The notes: generated from the letters alone by a model not told the origin. Positions 10,452 through 20,434 are shown, counted from the stretch's first letter. The stretch is DNA of 64,000 bases from Ostrinia nubilalis (GCF_963855985.1 NC_087110.1:9353001-9417000); one strand, 5' to 3'. Program-made: numbers and translations.

Positions 10452-12323
10452 ATGTCTGAGAGTGATGACTATAACGAGAGTTCCGCCAAATTGGACCTCA
10501 CTAAATTGTATAGGCAACGTAGTTCTATCAAAGGCCGTCTAACTTCAATTAAAAACTACTTGCAAACTATTAAATTGATCAACCCGAGTGACCTTAAAGG
10601 TGCAAAACTTAAGGAGCTCACTATTCGGTTAGAAAAATGTCAAGAACTATTTTCATCCTTCGATAAATTGCAAACAATAATAGAAAATAGCTCTGACAAT
10701 TTAGATATTCAATTACAAGAGAGAGAATCAATAGAAAGTGACATGTACTCTGCTTTGTCTAGCTTCCAAGAAATAATTGAGTCTGCTACTCCAAATTCCA
10801 ATTCAAAGTTTTGTGATGCATGTAGCGTTTCCAACGGCAGTCACTCACAAGAATTTAATAATATCAAGTTGCCAACTATAAAATTGCCTACATTTGATGG
10901 AAATTACCTAAAATGGCTAGAGTTTCATGACACTTTTGATTCATTAATTAATTCCAATGATTCTATTCCGGCAATAAACAAATTTCATTATCTCAGATCA
11001 TCATTAGAGGGAAGTGCTCTTGTTGTTATAAAATCTATTGAATTTACATCCAAAAATTACCTTGTTGCTTGGGAATTGTTATGCGAGAGATACAACAACA
11101 AAAATATTTTGATTAATAATCACCTAAAGTCATTGTTTTCAATTGAGTTAATTAACAAAGAGTCTTATAAGGCATTACGCTATTTAATTGATAATGTCAC
11201 TAAAAACTTGAGATCTCTAAATACTTTGGGTCTGCCCACCGATAGTTGGGATGCCTTGATAATATATTTGGTATCTTCTAAATTAGATACTTCTACCAAT
11301 TGTAAGTGGGAAGAGCATAAGAGTACCTTACCAAGCTTGCCCACACTAGATAATTTCTTTCAATTTTTGCGAAATAGGGCTGCTATTTTAGAAACTACCT
11401 CTATAAATAAGGTAGAGAAGCCCGTCTATCAATCTAAAAGTTTTCAAAAGTCTAACAATAATACAACCAAGTCTTTTTCAGTGTCATTGGAAGACAATAG
11501 TGATGCAATTGCCACATCCTATACCCCTACATGTGTCATTTGTAGTCAATCTCATCCAACTCACCGATGTCCAACTTTCAAAAAGTTGTCTGTTGAAGAC
11601 AGACTCAATGAAGTTACTCGACTAAAGTTATGTAATACTTGCCTTCGTAAGGGCCATATTTCTTCTCAGTGTAGACTGAAAGGATCATGTCGTATGTGCA
11701 AGTCTAGGCACAATACTTTGTTACATTTTGACAAACCCAATATTAAGGAAGCCGATAACATTACTGTTCCTTCCTTGCCTATATCTCTCTCAGCTGTTTC
11801 AGTTGGCCAAGTCCTCCTATGTACTGCTATGGTTGAGATTGAATCCAATAACAAATTGTACCAAGCGCGTGCTCTGCTAGACACGGGCAGCCAATCGTCT
11901 TTTGTGACTGATGCATTTATACAAAAATTAAGTTTGCTTACCGAGGACATCAACTCGATGAGTGTGTCTGGGATCAACAATGTCGCGTTTTCTATAACAG
12001 AACGTTGTAAGTTAACTCTAAAATCCAAGGTTAGTTCATTCAAGAAGCAGGTGCAGTGCTTAGTTGTGCCTGAGATAACTGGACTATTACCATCAATGAA
12101 TGTCAATATTGAACATCTTAACTTGCCTACCGATCTTGAGCTTGCAGATCCTCTATTTTACTGTCCCTCTACTGTCGATATACTTTTGGGGGCAGACATT
12201 TTCTGGGATATTGTAGGTTCAAAGCGAATTAAGTTAGGATCCAACAAACCTATTTTGCAACAATCCCACTTAGGGTGGCTAATTTCTGGGCCTATAAGTA
12301 ATACCCAGCCTAATAAAGACTAA
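10452..12323 (+). CDS. BEL/Pao gag and aspartic protease polyprotein (truncated)
   Basis: The first ATG in frame is at 10452, giving 623 residues. The N-terminus (about 1-125) is polar and helix-rich. Residues ~138-290 match the gag-like domain typical of BEL/Pao proteins (DUF1759), with KLPTFDGNYLKWLEFHDTF and later LLCERYNNKNILINNHL. Residues ~361-415 hold a Cys/His cluster (CVICSQSHPTHRCP, CNTCLRKGHISSQC, CRMC) that should bind nucleic acid as zinc knuckles. The retroviral-type aspartic protease follows, with active-site ALLDTGSQSSF (catalytic D477). The frame ends soon after GWLISGP, which in complete relatives leads directly into reverse transcriptase. Here it stops at 12323 inside the first unit-junction of a tandem repeat. 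Gag would assemble cytoplasmic particles and package element RNA. Confidence 0.92.
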   Translation: MSESDDYNESSAKLDLTKLYRQRSSIKGRLTSIKNYLQTIKLINPSDLKGAKLKELTIRLEKCQELFSSFDKLQTIIENSSDNLDIQLQERESIESDMYSALSSFQEIIESATPNSNSKFCDACSVSNGSHSQEFNNIKLPTIKLPTFDGNYLKWLEFHDTFDSLINSNDSIPAINKFHYLRSSLEGSALVVIKSIEFTSKNYLVAWELLCERYNNKNILINNHLKSLFSIELINKESYKALRYLIDNVTKNLRSLNTLGLPTDSWDALIIYLVSSKLDTSTNCKWEEHKSTLPSLPTLDNFFQFLRNRAAILETTSINKVEKPVYQSKSFQKSNNNTTKSFSVSLEDNSDAIATSYTPTCVICSQSHPTHRCPTFKKLSVEDRLNEVTRLKLCNTCLRKGHISSQCRLKGSCRMCKSRHNTLLHFDKPNIKEADNITVPSLPISLSAVSVGQVLLCTAMVEIESNNKLYQARALLDTGSQSSFVTDAFIQKLSLLTEDINSMSVSGINNVAFSITERCKLTLKSKVSSFKKQVQCLVVPEITGLLPSMNVNIEHLNLPTDLELADPLFYCPSTVDILLGADIFWDIVGSKRIKLGSNKPILQQSHLGWLISGPISNTQPNKD

Positions 12324-12517
12324 TTTCTGGGCCTATAAATACTACCCAGCCTAATATAAACTAATTTCTGGGCCTATATATGATACCCAGCCTAATATAA
12401 ACTAATTTCTGGGCCTATGTAAACCCAGCCTATAAATGTAAACTATTTTCTGGGCCTATTTAAATACCCAGCCTAATTTATACTAATTTCTGGGCCTATA
12501 AGTCATACCCAGCCTAT
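12279..12517 (+). repeat. 41-bp tandem repeat, six copies, inside BEL pol
   Basis: Units start at 12279, 12320, 12361, 12402, 12443 and 12483 (period 41, last interval 40). Each reads CTAATTTCTGGGCCTATA, a variable centre, then TACCCAGCC. The first unit is the coding sequence for LISGPISNTQP at the protease/RT boundary, so the array grew from coding DNA. CTGGG and CCCAG in each unit can pair, giving six small hairpins in a row. Since 41 is not a multiple of three, the array breaks the reading frame. Confidence 0.93.
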
Positions 12518-12529
12518 TCTACAATCAAA

Positions 12530-13080
12530 TTCTAATGTTCATTGTTATTTCAGTAAGGAAATACATGATTCACTAAAGTTATTTTGGGAAATTGATGAAT
12601 TTCACCCCCATATGTTAAAGTTACCTAATTTTAAACAAAGACAAGATATTTTAGGGGTAAGTTAGTCTCCTAAACTAGATTAATTGCATTTCAATTGATA
12701 TTGATTCAAATTTGCCAATTACTAAACTATTTTATGATTATTCTATTTTATGCATGACATGTAAAATTTTTGACCCACTGGGACTATTATCTGCATGCAC
12801 TATTAAAGCAAAAATTATGCTACTAAAGCTTTGGAGCCTAAAATTGGACTGGGATGATCCAGTGCCGCCTAACTTATCCAAAGATTGGTCTATAATTGCC
12901 AACAATTTAAATAAACTATCTTCATTATACATACCTCGCCATGTTGTTTGTAATGAACCCATATCAATTGAGTTGCATTGTTTTGTGGACGCATCACAGG
13001 ATGCCTATGGCATAATATCTATCTGCGCTCAATTGACAAAGATATTAATGTTTCAGTCAAGTTATTTTATTATGCGCCAA
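12530..13080 (+). pseudogene. BEL/Pao reverse transcriptase remnant and start of RNase H
   Basis: After the repeat array, 12537-12660 reads HCYFSKEIHDSLKLFWEIDE, the connector just N-terminal to RT in BEL pol, then a stop near 12664. Only ~100 bp later comes KIFDPLGLLSACTIKAKI (about 12763-12815), the conserved block that follows the RT palm. The ~200+ residues between, including the YVDD catalytic site, are missing. The RNase H start (HCFVDASQDAYG, about 12976-13011) is present. Two frame changes then follow: one near 13010-13015, after which the frame reads RSIDKDINVSVKLFYYA, and another near 13077, after which it reads KARVAPIKPTTIPRLELCG. No RT activity is possible. Confidence 0.85.
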
Positions 13081-15094
13081 GGCTCGAGTCGCGCCTATCA
13101 AACCTACGACTATTCCGCGACTGGAGCTCTGTGGTGGCCTCTTGGGAGCTCGCCTATGTTCTAAATTGATAAAATCTCTAAAATTGGATTTTAAACAAGT
13201 AGTATTTTGGACTGACTCAACAATTTTATTAAGTTGGATCAAAACACCTCAAAAATTACTAAAAGCCTTTGTTTCTAACAGAATTCAAGAAATTAACGAG
13301 CTCACAAGCGGTCACACTTGGCGACACGTTCCTACGGATCTCAATCCGGCTGATTTGGCCTCTCGAGGAGTCGAACCCCAAGACCTAGAACCTACTAGTA
13401 TATGGTGGTCAGGGCCTCCTTACCTAGCACACGATTATGTAGAGTGGCCACAGCAACTTATTAATTTTTCTGTTGAAGTTCCTGAATTAAAAGTTCATTT
13501 AAATATTGAAAAACCTACATTTATTGATTTTGACAAATATTCGTCCTTTAGTAAATTAAAAAGAATATTTGCCTATGTATTGCGATTTGCCAACAATGTT
13601 AATAAAAACAAAGCTAAGATTACGGGCTCACTACAAGTTGAAGAGTTGAATAAATCTCAAACATTGTTAATTAAATTCTGTCAATTTGAATCTTTTCATA
13701 CAGAAATTAATGCTATTTCAAAGAGCCAACCATTGCATCATAAGTCCAAACTTTTACCTCTAAATCCATTCCTCGACGCAGATGGCGTCCTACGAGTAGG
13801 AGGAAGGCTAAAATTATCTAATCACGAGTTCGATAAAAAACATCCTATAATTTTAGATAAACATCGATTAACTAGATTGATTTTAATTGATGAACATTTA
13901 CGTCTTTTTCACGCAGGGCCTCAGCTCCTGCTAGCTTCCATCAGGGACACCTTCTGGCCCCTGGGTGGCAGGGCGCTTGCTCGCAGCGTCACGAAGGCCT
14001 GCGTCACTTGCATCCGTTGGCGCGGCAAGACTATGCAGCCCCTTATGGGCCACTTGCCGGTCAACCGCACTAATGTGTCATTCCCATTTTATTATTGTGG
14101 CGCCGATTTTGCCGGGCCATTTCAAATATCCAGTCGTAAAGGACGTGGCAATCGCATCACCAAATGTTATCTATGTATATTTGTATGTCTTACAACCAAG
14201 GCTGTCCACCTTGAGGTGGTCAGTGACCTAAGTACTGAAGTTTTTATTTTATGTCTTCGACGTTTTGTATCTCGCCGCGGCAAACCCCATACGATCCATT
14301 GCGACAACGGCACTTACTTCGTTGGGGCAAACAATGAACTAAGTAGAATGTTGCGGTCAAGTCGTCAGCCCGTATGCAATTTCACTAGTAGCGAAGGCAT
14401 AACCATGAAGTTTATACCGGCATACTCCCCCAATTTCGGCGGTTTATGGGAGGCCGGCGTTAAATCGTCAAAATTTCATTTAAAACGGGTCGCGGGCAAT
14501 AGTTCGTTAACATTTGAAGAACTTACTACGCTCTTCGCGCAAATAGAGTCAATCCTCAATTCCCGCCCCCTGTCACCTCTATCTTCCGATCCTCTTGACC
14601 TGACTCCTATCACTCCTGGCCACTTCCTCATCGGTCGTCCACTCATGTCGGTGCCATCTCATCCGCTTGAAGAACTGAAGTCTACCAATCGCTACCACAT
14701 CATAGAGAGACTCCGGCAGCAATTTTGGGACAGATGGAGGACGGAGTACCTATCAGAGCTCCAGGTCCGAACGAAGTGGAGGACAATGCAGCATCAAGCC
14801 AAGGAAGGCGACATGGTCCTACTCAAAGAAGACCACGCCCCACCTATGAAATGGCGCCTAGGACGGATTGTCAAACTCTACCCCGGACCCGACAATATCA
14901 CCAGAGTTGTGGATGTCAACACGGCCAAAGGAATTGTCCGCCGTGCTCTCAACAAGCTCGTCGCATTGCCGCCTTCGAATGAAGTTGAAACCCAGTCACC
15001 TGCTTTCAACGGGCCCCAGTATGTTCGCGCTGCTACATCAGCGCCACCACCGGCGACGCTAGCGCCCCCTATTGTAATCAAGCATGCTCCATAG
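13078..15094 (+). CDS. BEL/Pao RNase H remainder, integrase and C-terminal domain
   Basis: An uninterrupted frame from the second frameshift to the stop at 15094. In a complete element it would be the C-terminal part of pol; here it has no obvious start of its own. Order: RNase H remainder (VVFWTDSTILLSWIK, then VPTDLNPADLASRG); integrase zinc-binding region (HAGPQLLLASIRDTFWP ... CVTC); catalytic core with Asp at 14105 (GADFAGPF), Asp at 14303 (HCDNGTYF) and Glu at 14450 (GLWEAGVKSSK); and the BEL-specific C-terminal domain (QQFWDRWRTEYLSEL ... WRLGRIVKLYPGPD). All three catalytic residues are present. The last 24 codons lie inside the 3' LTR, so that LTR sequence is under coding constraint. 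Integrase would insert the cDNA into the host chromosome. Confidence 0.9.
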
Positions 15095-15326
15095 AAAGAG
15101 GTCTATGGAGCCGAGAGAATTTTTGTCTATGCGACGACCGCCAACGAAGAGCGTCGCTTCCATTCTTTTTACCGCCAACGAGAAAGGCTTTATTTTTCTG
15201 TAATGTACCTATAATATTGTTTAAACCGAAGTAAACCCCAATGTTCACCGAAGAATGGCTTATTATTGAAAAGGCCCCTATTTTCAAGATCCTACAAAAC
15301 TACAAACTATAACCTAAGCTCCAACA
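15022..15326 (+). repeat. BEL element 3' LTR
   Basis: Identical in length and, by eye, in sequence to the 5' LTR. The pol frame ends within it (stop 15092-15094). No long purine tract is visible immediately upstream; the bases before it are CGGGCCCCAGTA, which is unusual for a plus-strand primer site. Confidence 0.93.
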
Positions 15327-15330
15327 CACT

Positions 15331-15815
15331 CAACGCTCATCCATCTTCACAATCTGTCGCTAGTTTGATAGATAGTGTACAACTGAACCACTGTGGACTG
15401 GATTAAGGTACCGTCTGGGGCATTGCACTGTAGCCTTAATAGGTTTATAGGCATATGAGCGGCTTAACCCCTCAGTGACCAATGAGTAAATACTTATTAT
15501 GAGTCGCCTTCATGTACACTTTTATTTATACTAGTAGTGAGTAAATAAGTAGGTACATAATGAGTTATTTCTAATAAATTATTGTGATCGAGCTTACGCC
15601 CGCAGGCCGCGGCTTGGCCTGCAAAAATACTGTAATATTTCATCAAAGCCCATTCAGTAGATAGTTTTTTTTTAATAATTTTAGATATTTCATAGGATTC
15701 AATAGGAAGGATCTCACTTTGTTCTGGACATAATTATACGGGAAGTTCGGTTTTCATAGAACATTTCACTCAAGTTTTTCTCATTAGCTGCTAAACTATT
15801 CAGGGGGACTGCCAT
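15331..15815. other. No gene seen
   Basis: Flank of the BEL element. The piece GCCCGCAGGCCGCGGCTTGGCCTGC at about 15598-15622 is a GC-rich imperfect palindrome. Nothing codable. Confidence 0.4.
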
Positions 15816-15825
15816 TATAGCCTCC

Positions 15826-16232
15826 TCCCGTCGAAAGAGTTCGAAAAGAAATAGATTCTGTAGCCACTATGTTCACCACAGGCTACACTTCGGAGAATGT
15901 GCGAAGGAATTATATAACTTAATTCCACCAGCCCCTTTCCATCACCGGGGAACCAGACGCAGGCTAGCGTACCATCCCTACATTGTCGACATTCCACCAG
16001 CTCGCACTAAGCGTTTCGACGACTCCTTTATAATGCGAACAGCTAGGGACTGGAATTCGCTGCCTGCTGCTGTATTTCCTGAACACTATAATCCGGGCGT
16101 TTTCAAGGCGAGAGTGAATAGGCACTTACAGGGCAGATATGTACCATCCTAGACTGCATCTCACTTAACACCAGGTGCGATTGCGGTCAAATACCTGCCT
16201 TGGCTAGCATAAAAAAAAAAAAAAAAAAAAAA
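15826..16232 (+). mobile_element. 5'-truncated LINE (CR1/Jockey-like), end of ORF2 plus tail
   Basis: The + strand encodes ~100 residues typical of the C-terminus of a LINE reverse-transcriptase protein, in one frame to the stop at about 16150. It includes HFGECAKELYNLIPPAP, HRGTRRRLAYHPYIVD, RTKRFDDSFIMRTARDWNSL and HLQGRYVPS. A ~60-bp 3' UTR and a long poly-A run (to about 16232) follow. Related 3' ends lie at 2504-2652 and 58153-58226, and inverted at 5607-5650, so this family has several copies here. Confidence 0.85.
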
Positions 16233-16419
16233 GATTCCGTACTTCTGAGAGCACGTAACTTCAAGCTACGAGATTATTCCCACCTCTCGTTCCCACCGCT
16301 GCAACTCCTGCGTAGCCAGGATCTAAAGCTTGACCTCCAATAAAAACACAACCAGTGAAGTTCAAGCTACGATTGGATTCAGTAGTTCAAAATAATATGA
16401 CTAGTAGGTACTCCAGTAA

Positions 16420-16678
16420 ATCCGCAGGAGAACCAAAGTGACAGTGATAACTCGCAGAATTGCTAAAATCAAGTGGCAGTGGGCGGGGCACATAGCTCGT
16501 AGAGGCGACCACGGGCTGGAAGACGTAGCGAGGGCAGGCCTCCTACTCGATGGACCGACGATCTGGTGAAGGTCGCGGGAAGAGCCTGGATGCGGGCAGC
16601 GCAGGACCGTTCATTGTGGAAAACCTTGGAGGAGGCCTTTGTCCAGCAGTGGACGTCATTTGGCTGAAAAGAACGAAA
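16420..16678 (+). mobile_element. RTE-type LINE 3' end (GAAC-tail subfamily)
   Basis: Decayed coding sequence for the RTE endonuclease/reverse-transcriptase C-terminus: RRRTKVT, RIAKIKWQWAGHIARR and, after an indel, DLVKVAGRAWMRAAQDRSLW, ending at QQWTSFG and stop. The tail is GAAAAGAACGAAA. The same sequence lies inverted at 20438-20748. Confidence 0.85.
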
Positions 16679-16679
16679 C

Positions 16680-17392
16680 CCCGGTTAATACAACCCCAGA
16701 AGAATTTATAATACAGTAGGTATTTCCATAGTGTTTATGACGAGCTAAACATAATCGTAATAAAAATGGAAGCTCTAACATTGCATCGGGCTGCACGCCG
16801 CGTCTGCGATCCAATGAATAAATTTGCCATAGACGCTTCAAGAGCGGGATCAATGTTGATACAATACCGGGATCCCGGGATATAAAGCCTTTAGATAAGT
16901 TAGGCAGAGTACAAAAGACTCGCACACTCTTCCAGTGAATGTCGTAAAAGGCGATTAAAATTTGCTGCATGTTTTAGAATTTTAGATATTGGTAGGACCC
17001 GTCTGTAAGCCATTAGCAGGGCTCTTACAAATTAGATTTTTTGTAATGGACGTTTGTCGTCCATTTACAGGACTGCACACGGCAAATTGTATGAAAAATA
17101 CGTTGGAATATTTGAAAAACGACAATCAATAAATAATTAATAACAGAGTGTGCGGTTTTGCTAACGCACGATAGACAAAAAACGTCTAATTTGACGAGCC
17201 CTAACAACAGTGTTTTGGAGATAAGATAGCCAGTTCCTCTGTGGTTGACGATTCCAAGTTTACTTTCACCGTCTGCCTGATCATCACTTTCTATCATGTG
17301 AGATGTAGACCAAGAGCTCCCCCGCTGTGAGTAAAAACATAGACAAATATTATCTGAATTTCCAAAACTGTTCACCGCGCCAACAAAAAAAA
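16680..17392. other. Unassigned sequence
   Basis: Minus-strand open frames at 16970-16656 (104 codons) and 17423-17025 (132 codons) have no motif I recognise, and the second starts inside a Helitron tail. The more GC-rich patch around 16770-16880 may be a repeat fragment. Confidence 0.4.
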
Positions 17393-17450
17393 TTATGACG
17401 ATCTGTGACAAACTGAATTTCACGCGAATGAAGCTGCGGGCAAAAGCTAG
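17393..17450 (+). mobile_element. Helitron 3' end fragment (family H-A)
   Basis: It ends GCGGGCAAAAGCTAG at 17450 followed by T, preceded by a partial hairpin (CGCGAATGAAGCTGCG). It matches the end of the complete copy at 27812-27987; the 5' part is missing. Confidence 0.75.
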
Positions 17451-17752
17451 TTTGACTGGTTTTACCTATAAATTATAAAACGTCTGGCGGTTTACAAGTA
17501 ACCAGGCACTTGAGACGTCAAAGTGAAGCAAACAACATTTTTTGCCCGCCCTTGCTGGAAGTTAAGGTTAAATGCTTAGGTATTTAATAACTGGACCAGA
17601 AAAGGGTCGGGGTAGTTTGGGGCTAAGTATCGGAAGTTTGTTATCGATAAAGTTATTATAATATCGACTGTTGTTAAGACGTAAAACTTTATGCAACAAC
17701 GAAGTTGATCGAGAGTTTAGGATATCGACTCGTATCTATTTATAGAAAATAG

Positions 17753-20323
17753 TGGTTTTCTCAAGTTCAAGTTCTGGCTGATATTAAACACATACAAACC
17801 GACTGCTACCCGAAACTTGATAAATTGTTAGAAAAATATTCAACTACAGTTTTTAGAAATGATTTAGGAAAAATTCCAAATTATCAAGCCCATCTAAACT
17901 TACATGAAAATACACAACCGATATTCGTAAAACCTCGAAGAGTACCTTATGCCCTCAAGAGTAAAGTTGACGAAGAAATTGACAGACTTTGTGCCCAAGG
18001 GGTAATCACAAAGATAGAACAATCAGAATGGGGAACACCTATTGTACCGGTCGTAAAACCTAATGGAAGTATTCGATTATGTGCCGATTACAAGGTAACA
18101 CTTAATAAAGTGATCAAAGATGAACAATACCCAATTCCTATTATCGAGGATATATTTGCTGAGATGAATGGCGGTGAACTATTCTGCACGCTTGACATAA
18201 GCCAAGCATACCTGCACATGGAGATGGATAATGAAAGCGCTCTTCTTCAGACCCTCAGTACACACAAGGGAACTTTCAAAGTAAACAGACTCATGTTTGG
18301 TGTCAAGGTGGCACCAAACCTTTGGCAAAAGTTTATGGACAGAACGCTACAAGGTATCGAGGGAGTAAAATGCTTCTTCGATGATATAATAATACAAGGT
18401 TCATGCGAAGAACAGGTACTACAACGCCTACAAGTAGTTTTGGATAGACTTCAAACAAATAACTTAAGAGTCAATAAAGATAAATGTCATTTCTTCCAAA
18501 AGAGCATCAACTACCTAGGACACATCATCGACAAGAATGGATTACACAAGAACAAAGATAAAATAAAAGCAATAGCCAATGCAGAACGCCCTTCAAATAT
18601 CAATGAACTACGGACATTTCTTGGCATGGCCAACTTTTATAATAAATTCATAAGAAATCTCGCTTCAATTACCAATCCATTAAATGAACTTTTGAAGACA
18701 GGAGTTGAATTCCACTGGTCAAAAGCCTGCGAAGACAGTTTCAACAGAATTAAGACCGAAATTCTAAGCGAAAGCGTACTTGTACATTTCGATCCATACA
18801 AACCTCTAGTACTGGCCACTGACGCTTCACCTACTGGACTGGGAGCGGTCCTATCTCACAGATTGAAGGACGGTTCAGAGAGGCCCATAGCTTTTGCTTC
18901 TAGAACACTTTCTAAAAGTGAGAAAAACTACAGTCAAATTGATAAAGAAGCGACTGCTATCTACTGGGGATTGAAGAAATTTTTCCACTACTGCTACGGA
19001 CGTAAATTTATTCTCGTTACGGACCATAAGCCTCTCACTACCATTTTTCATCCACAGAAGACCTTACCTACAATGAGTACAATGAGACTATTTCATTACG
19101 CACATTTTCTATCTGGTTTCGATTATACCATTGAATATCGAAATTCGTACAGTAACAGCAATGCAGACTATTTATCAAGATTTCCCGTAGACAAAACTAC
19201 TGTAAATAAAATTGATCGAAATTCTATGTACCAAAATCATGTCATACAAACTTTGAATATCAACCCAGAATTAATAGCCACGGAAACTGCTAAAGATCCT
19301 GAGCTACAACTTATCCTGCAAGCCTTAAGAACTGGACGATCACTTAAAGATTTAGGATACCAGGATAATGAAATGACGTTACAAGATAATCTAATATTTA
19401 AAAGCTGCCGAGTAATGATTCCTAAATCTTTACGTCAATTGGTACTAGACGAATTACATGCTGGACACATGGGAATTGTTAAAATGAAACTACTTGCTCG
19501 AAGTTTCGTATACTGGAAGAACATTGATAGTAATATCGAAGAGAAAGTGAATTCTTGTCGTGCTTGTCGACTACAACAAAAAGAACCCACCAAGGTTCCA
19601 ATACATCATTGGGAAACTCCTACGGAACCATGGCAAAGAATCCATATAGACTTTGCTGGCCCTATCCATGGACAACAACTTTTTATTCTTGTGGACTCTT
19701 TCTCGAAATGGGTTGAAGTTATACCAACAACAACAACTACAAGTACATGGTGTGTAAATAAGTTAAAAGATATTTTTACTACATTTGGACATCCCAACAT
19801 TTTGATATCCGATAATGGACGACAGTTTACATCATTGGAATTTGAGAATTTTTTAAAGGAATCTGGAGTAACACACCGAACGTCAGCTCCATACCATCCG
19901 GCAACAAATGGACAGGCTGAAAGATTTGTTCAAACTATCAAGAAATCTCTTAGGAGCATGCAAAATAATGGTGGAAATTTACAAGATAAATTGAGAATAA
20001 TAAAGACACAACTAAGACAAACTCCCAACAGTTCCGGTCAAACCCCATATAAAATGATGTTTGGGAGAGAGATCCGTACCAAACTACATGTTATGTTTAA
20101 AAAAAATACATCACGTGGTCTGCGAGCAGATGAACCCATAATGAAAACCTTTGAACCAGGGGACAAAGTGCAAGTTCGTTCATATGGTACAAATAAATGG
20201 GAATTCGGAAGAATATTAAGTCGCATCGGGAGGCTGCACTATGAAGTAGCCACAGAGAATGGAGGGGTGGTGCGGCGTCACGTGGACCAAATGCTCCAGG
20301 CACGAGCAGTCACCATTAACTGA
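17753..20323 (+). CDS. Gypsy (Ty3) pol polyprotein, 5'-truncated
   Basis: An open frame of 856 codons without internal stop, beginning right after a TAG at 17750 and lacking an ATG at its start; gag and protease are absent. Residue numbers count from 17825. The reverse transcriptase has KPRRVPYALK, PNGSIRLCADYK, CTLDISQAYL (D124) and CFFDDIII (D186, D187), where the usual YxDD Tyr is Phe. RNase H follows (LATDASPTGLGAVLSH, D333; TDHKPL). The integrase has a zinc finger (ELHAGHMGIVKM ... CRACRLQQK) and a DDE core: D609 (IDFAGP), D663 (ISDNGRQF), E699 (NGQAERF). The 35 residues between D663 and E699 are the classic D,D35E spacing. All catalytic residues are intact, so the truncation is probably recent, or the frame is kept for another reason. 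A partial 3' LTR follows 22 bp after the stop. Confidence 0.92.
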   Translation, partial: WFSQVQVLADIKHIQTDCYPKLDKLLEKYSTTVFRNDLGKIPNYQAHLNLHENTQPIFVKPRRVPYALKSKVDEEIDRLCAQGVITKIEQSEWGTPIVPVVKPNGSIRLCADYKVTLNKVIKDEQYPIPIIEDIFAEMNGGELFCTLDISQAYLHMEMDNESALLQTLSTHKGTFKVNRLMFGVKVAPNLWQKFMDRTLQGIEGVKCFFDDIIIQGSCEEQVLQRLQVVLDRLQTNNLRVNKDKCHFFQKSINYLGHIIDKNGLHKNKDKIKAIANAERPSNINELRTFLGMANFYNKFIRNLASITNPLNELLKTGVEFHWSKACEDSFNRIKTEILSESVLVHFDPYKPLVLATDASPTGLGAVLSHRLKDGSERPIAFASRTLSKSEKNYSQIDKEATAIYWGLKKFFHYCYGRKFILVTDHKPLTTIFHPQKTLPTMSTMRLFHYAHFLSGFDYTIEYRNSYSNSNADYLSRFPVDKTTVNKIDRNSMYQNHVIQTLNINPELIATETAKDPELQLILQALRTGRSLKDLGYQDNEMTLQDNLIFKSCRVMIPKSLRQLVLDELHAGHMGIVKMKLLARSFVYWKNIDSNIEEKVNSCRACRLQQKEPTKVPIHHWETPTEPWQRIHIDFAGPIHGQQLFILVDSFSKWVEVIPTTTTTSTWCVNKLKDIFTTFGHPNILISDNGRQFTSLEFENFLKESGVTHRTSAPYHPATNGQAERFVQTIKKSLRSMQNNGGNLQDKLRIIKTQLRQTPNSSGQTPYKMMFGREIRTKLHVMFKKNTSRGLRADEPIMKTFEPGDKVQVRSYGTNKWEFGRILSRIGRLHYEVATENGGVVRRHVDQMLQARAVTIN

Positions 20324-20331
20324 AGAATTAA

Positions 20332-20434
20332 CGGGGGAGGACACTGTCATGTCTATGGCCGTGTCGTATGACGTTTCCATGAAAACGGATGGTGTTGACT
20401 AATAAAATGATAGAATATCAAAATACTTTATTAT
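20332..20434 (+). repeat. Gypsy polypurine tract and partial 3' LTR
   Basis: CGGGGGAGG at 20332-20340 fits a polypurine tract. TGTCATGTCTATGGCC starting at 20345 looks like an LTR start (TGT). An AATAAAATG poly(A)-like signal lies at about 20401. The LTR then breaks at an inverted RTE fragment. No matching 5' LTR was found upstream of 17753. Confidence 0.6.

Larger units (their letters stand above)
9619..15330 (+). mobile_element. BEL/Pao LTR retrotransposon, recent but RT-deleted
   Basis: Two 305-bp LTRs (9623-9927 and 15022-15326), each TGTTCG...CCAACA, bound the element. They appear identical over their whole length. CACT flanks both sides (9619-9622, 15327-15330), the short target duplication expected from BEL integrase. 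Inside, in order: a tRNA primer site, leader, gag plus aspartic protease, a 41-bp tandem repeat, an RT remnant, RNase H, integrase and the C-terminal domain. Identical LTRs mean very recent integration, since they are copied from one template. The deleted RT core and two frameshifts mean the copy cannot supply its own polymerase. Confidence 0.93.

Noticed and set aside
12279..12517. CRISPR-like regular repeats
   Set aside because: The repeats are contiguous 41-bp units with no unique spacers, inside a eukaryotic retrotransposon; it is a minisatellite.
16656..16970. 104-codon minus-strand open frame
   Set aside because: No recognisable domain, and its 3' end runs into an RTE tail; likely a chance frame or repeat fragment.
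17025..17423. 132-codon minus-strand open frame with a hydrophobic start
   Set aside because: The start codons come from the inverted Helitron tail at 17393-17450; the rest has no motif.
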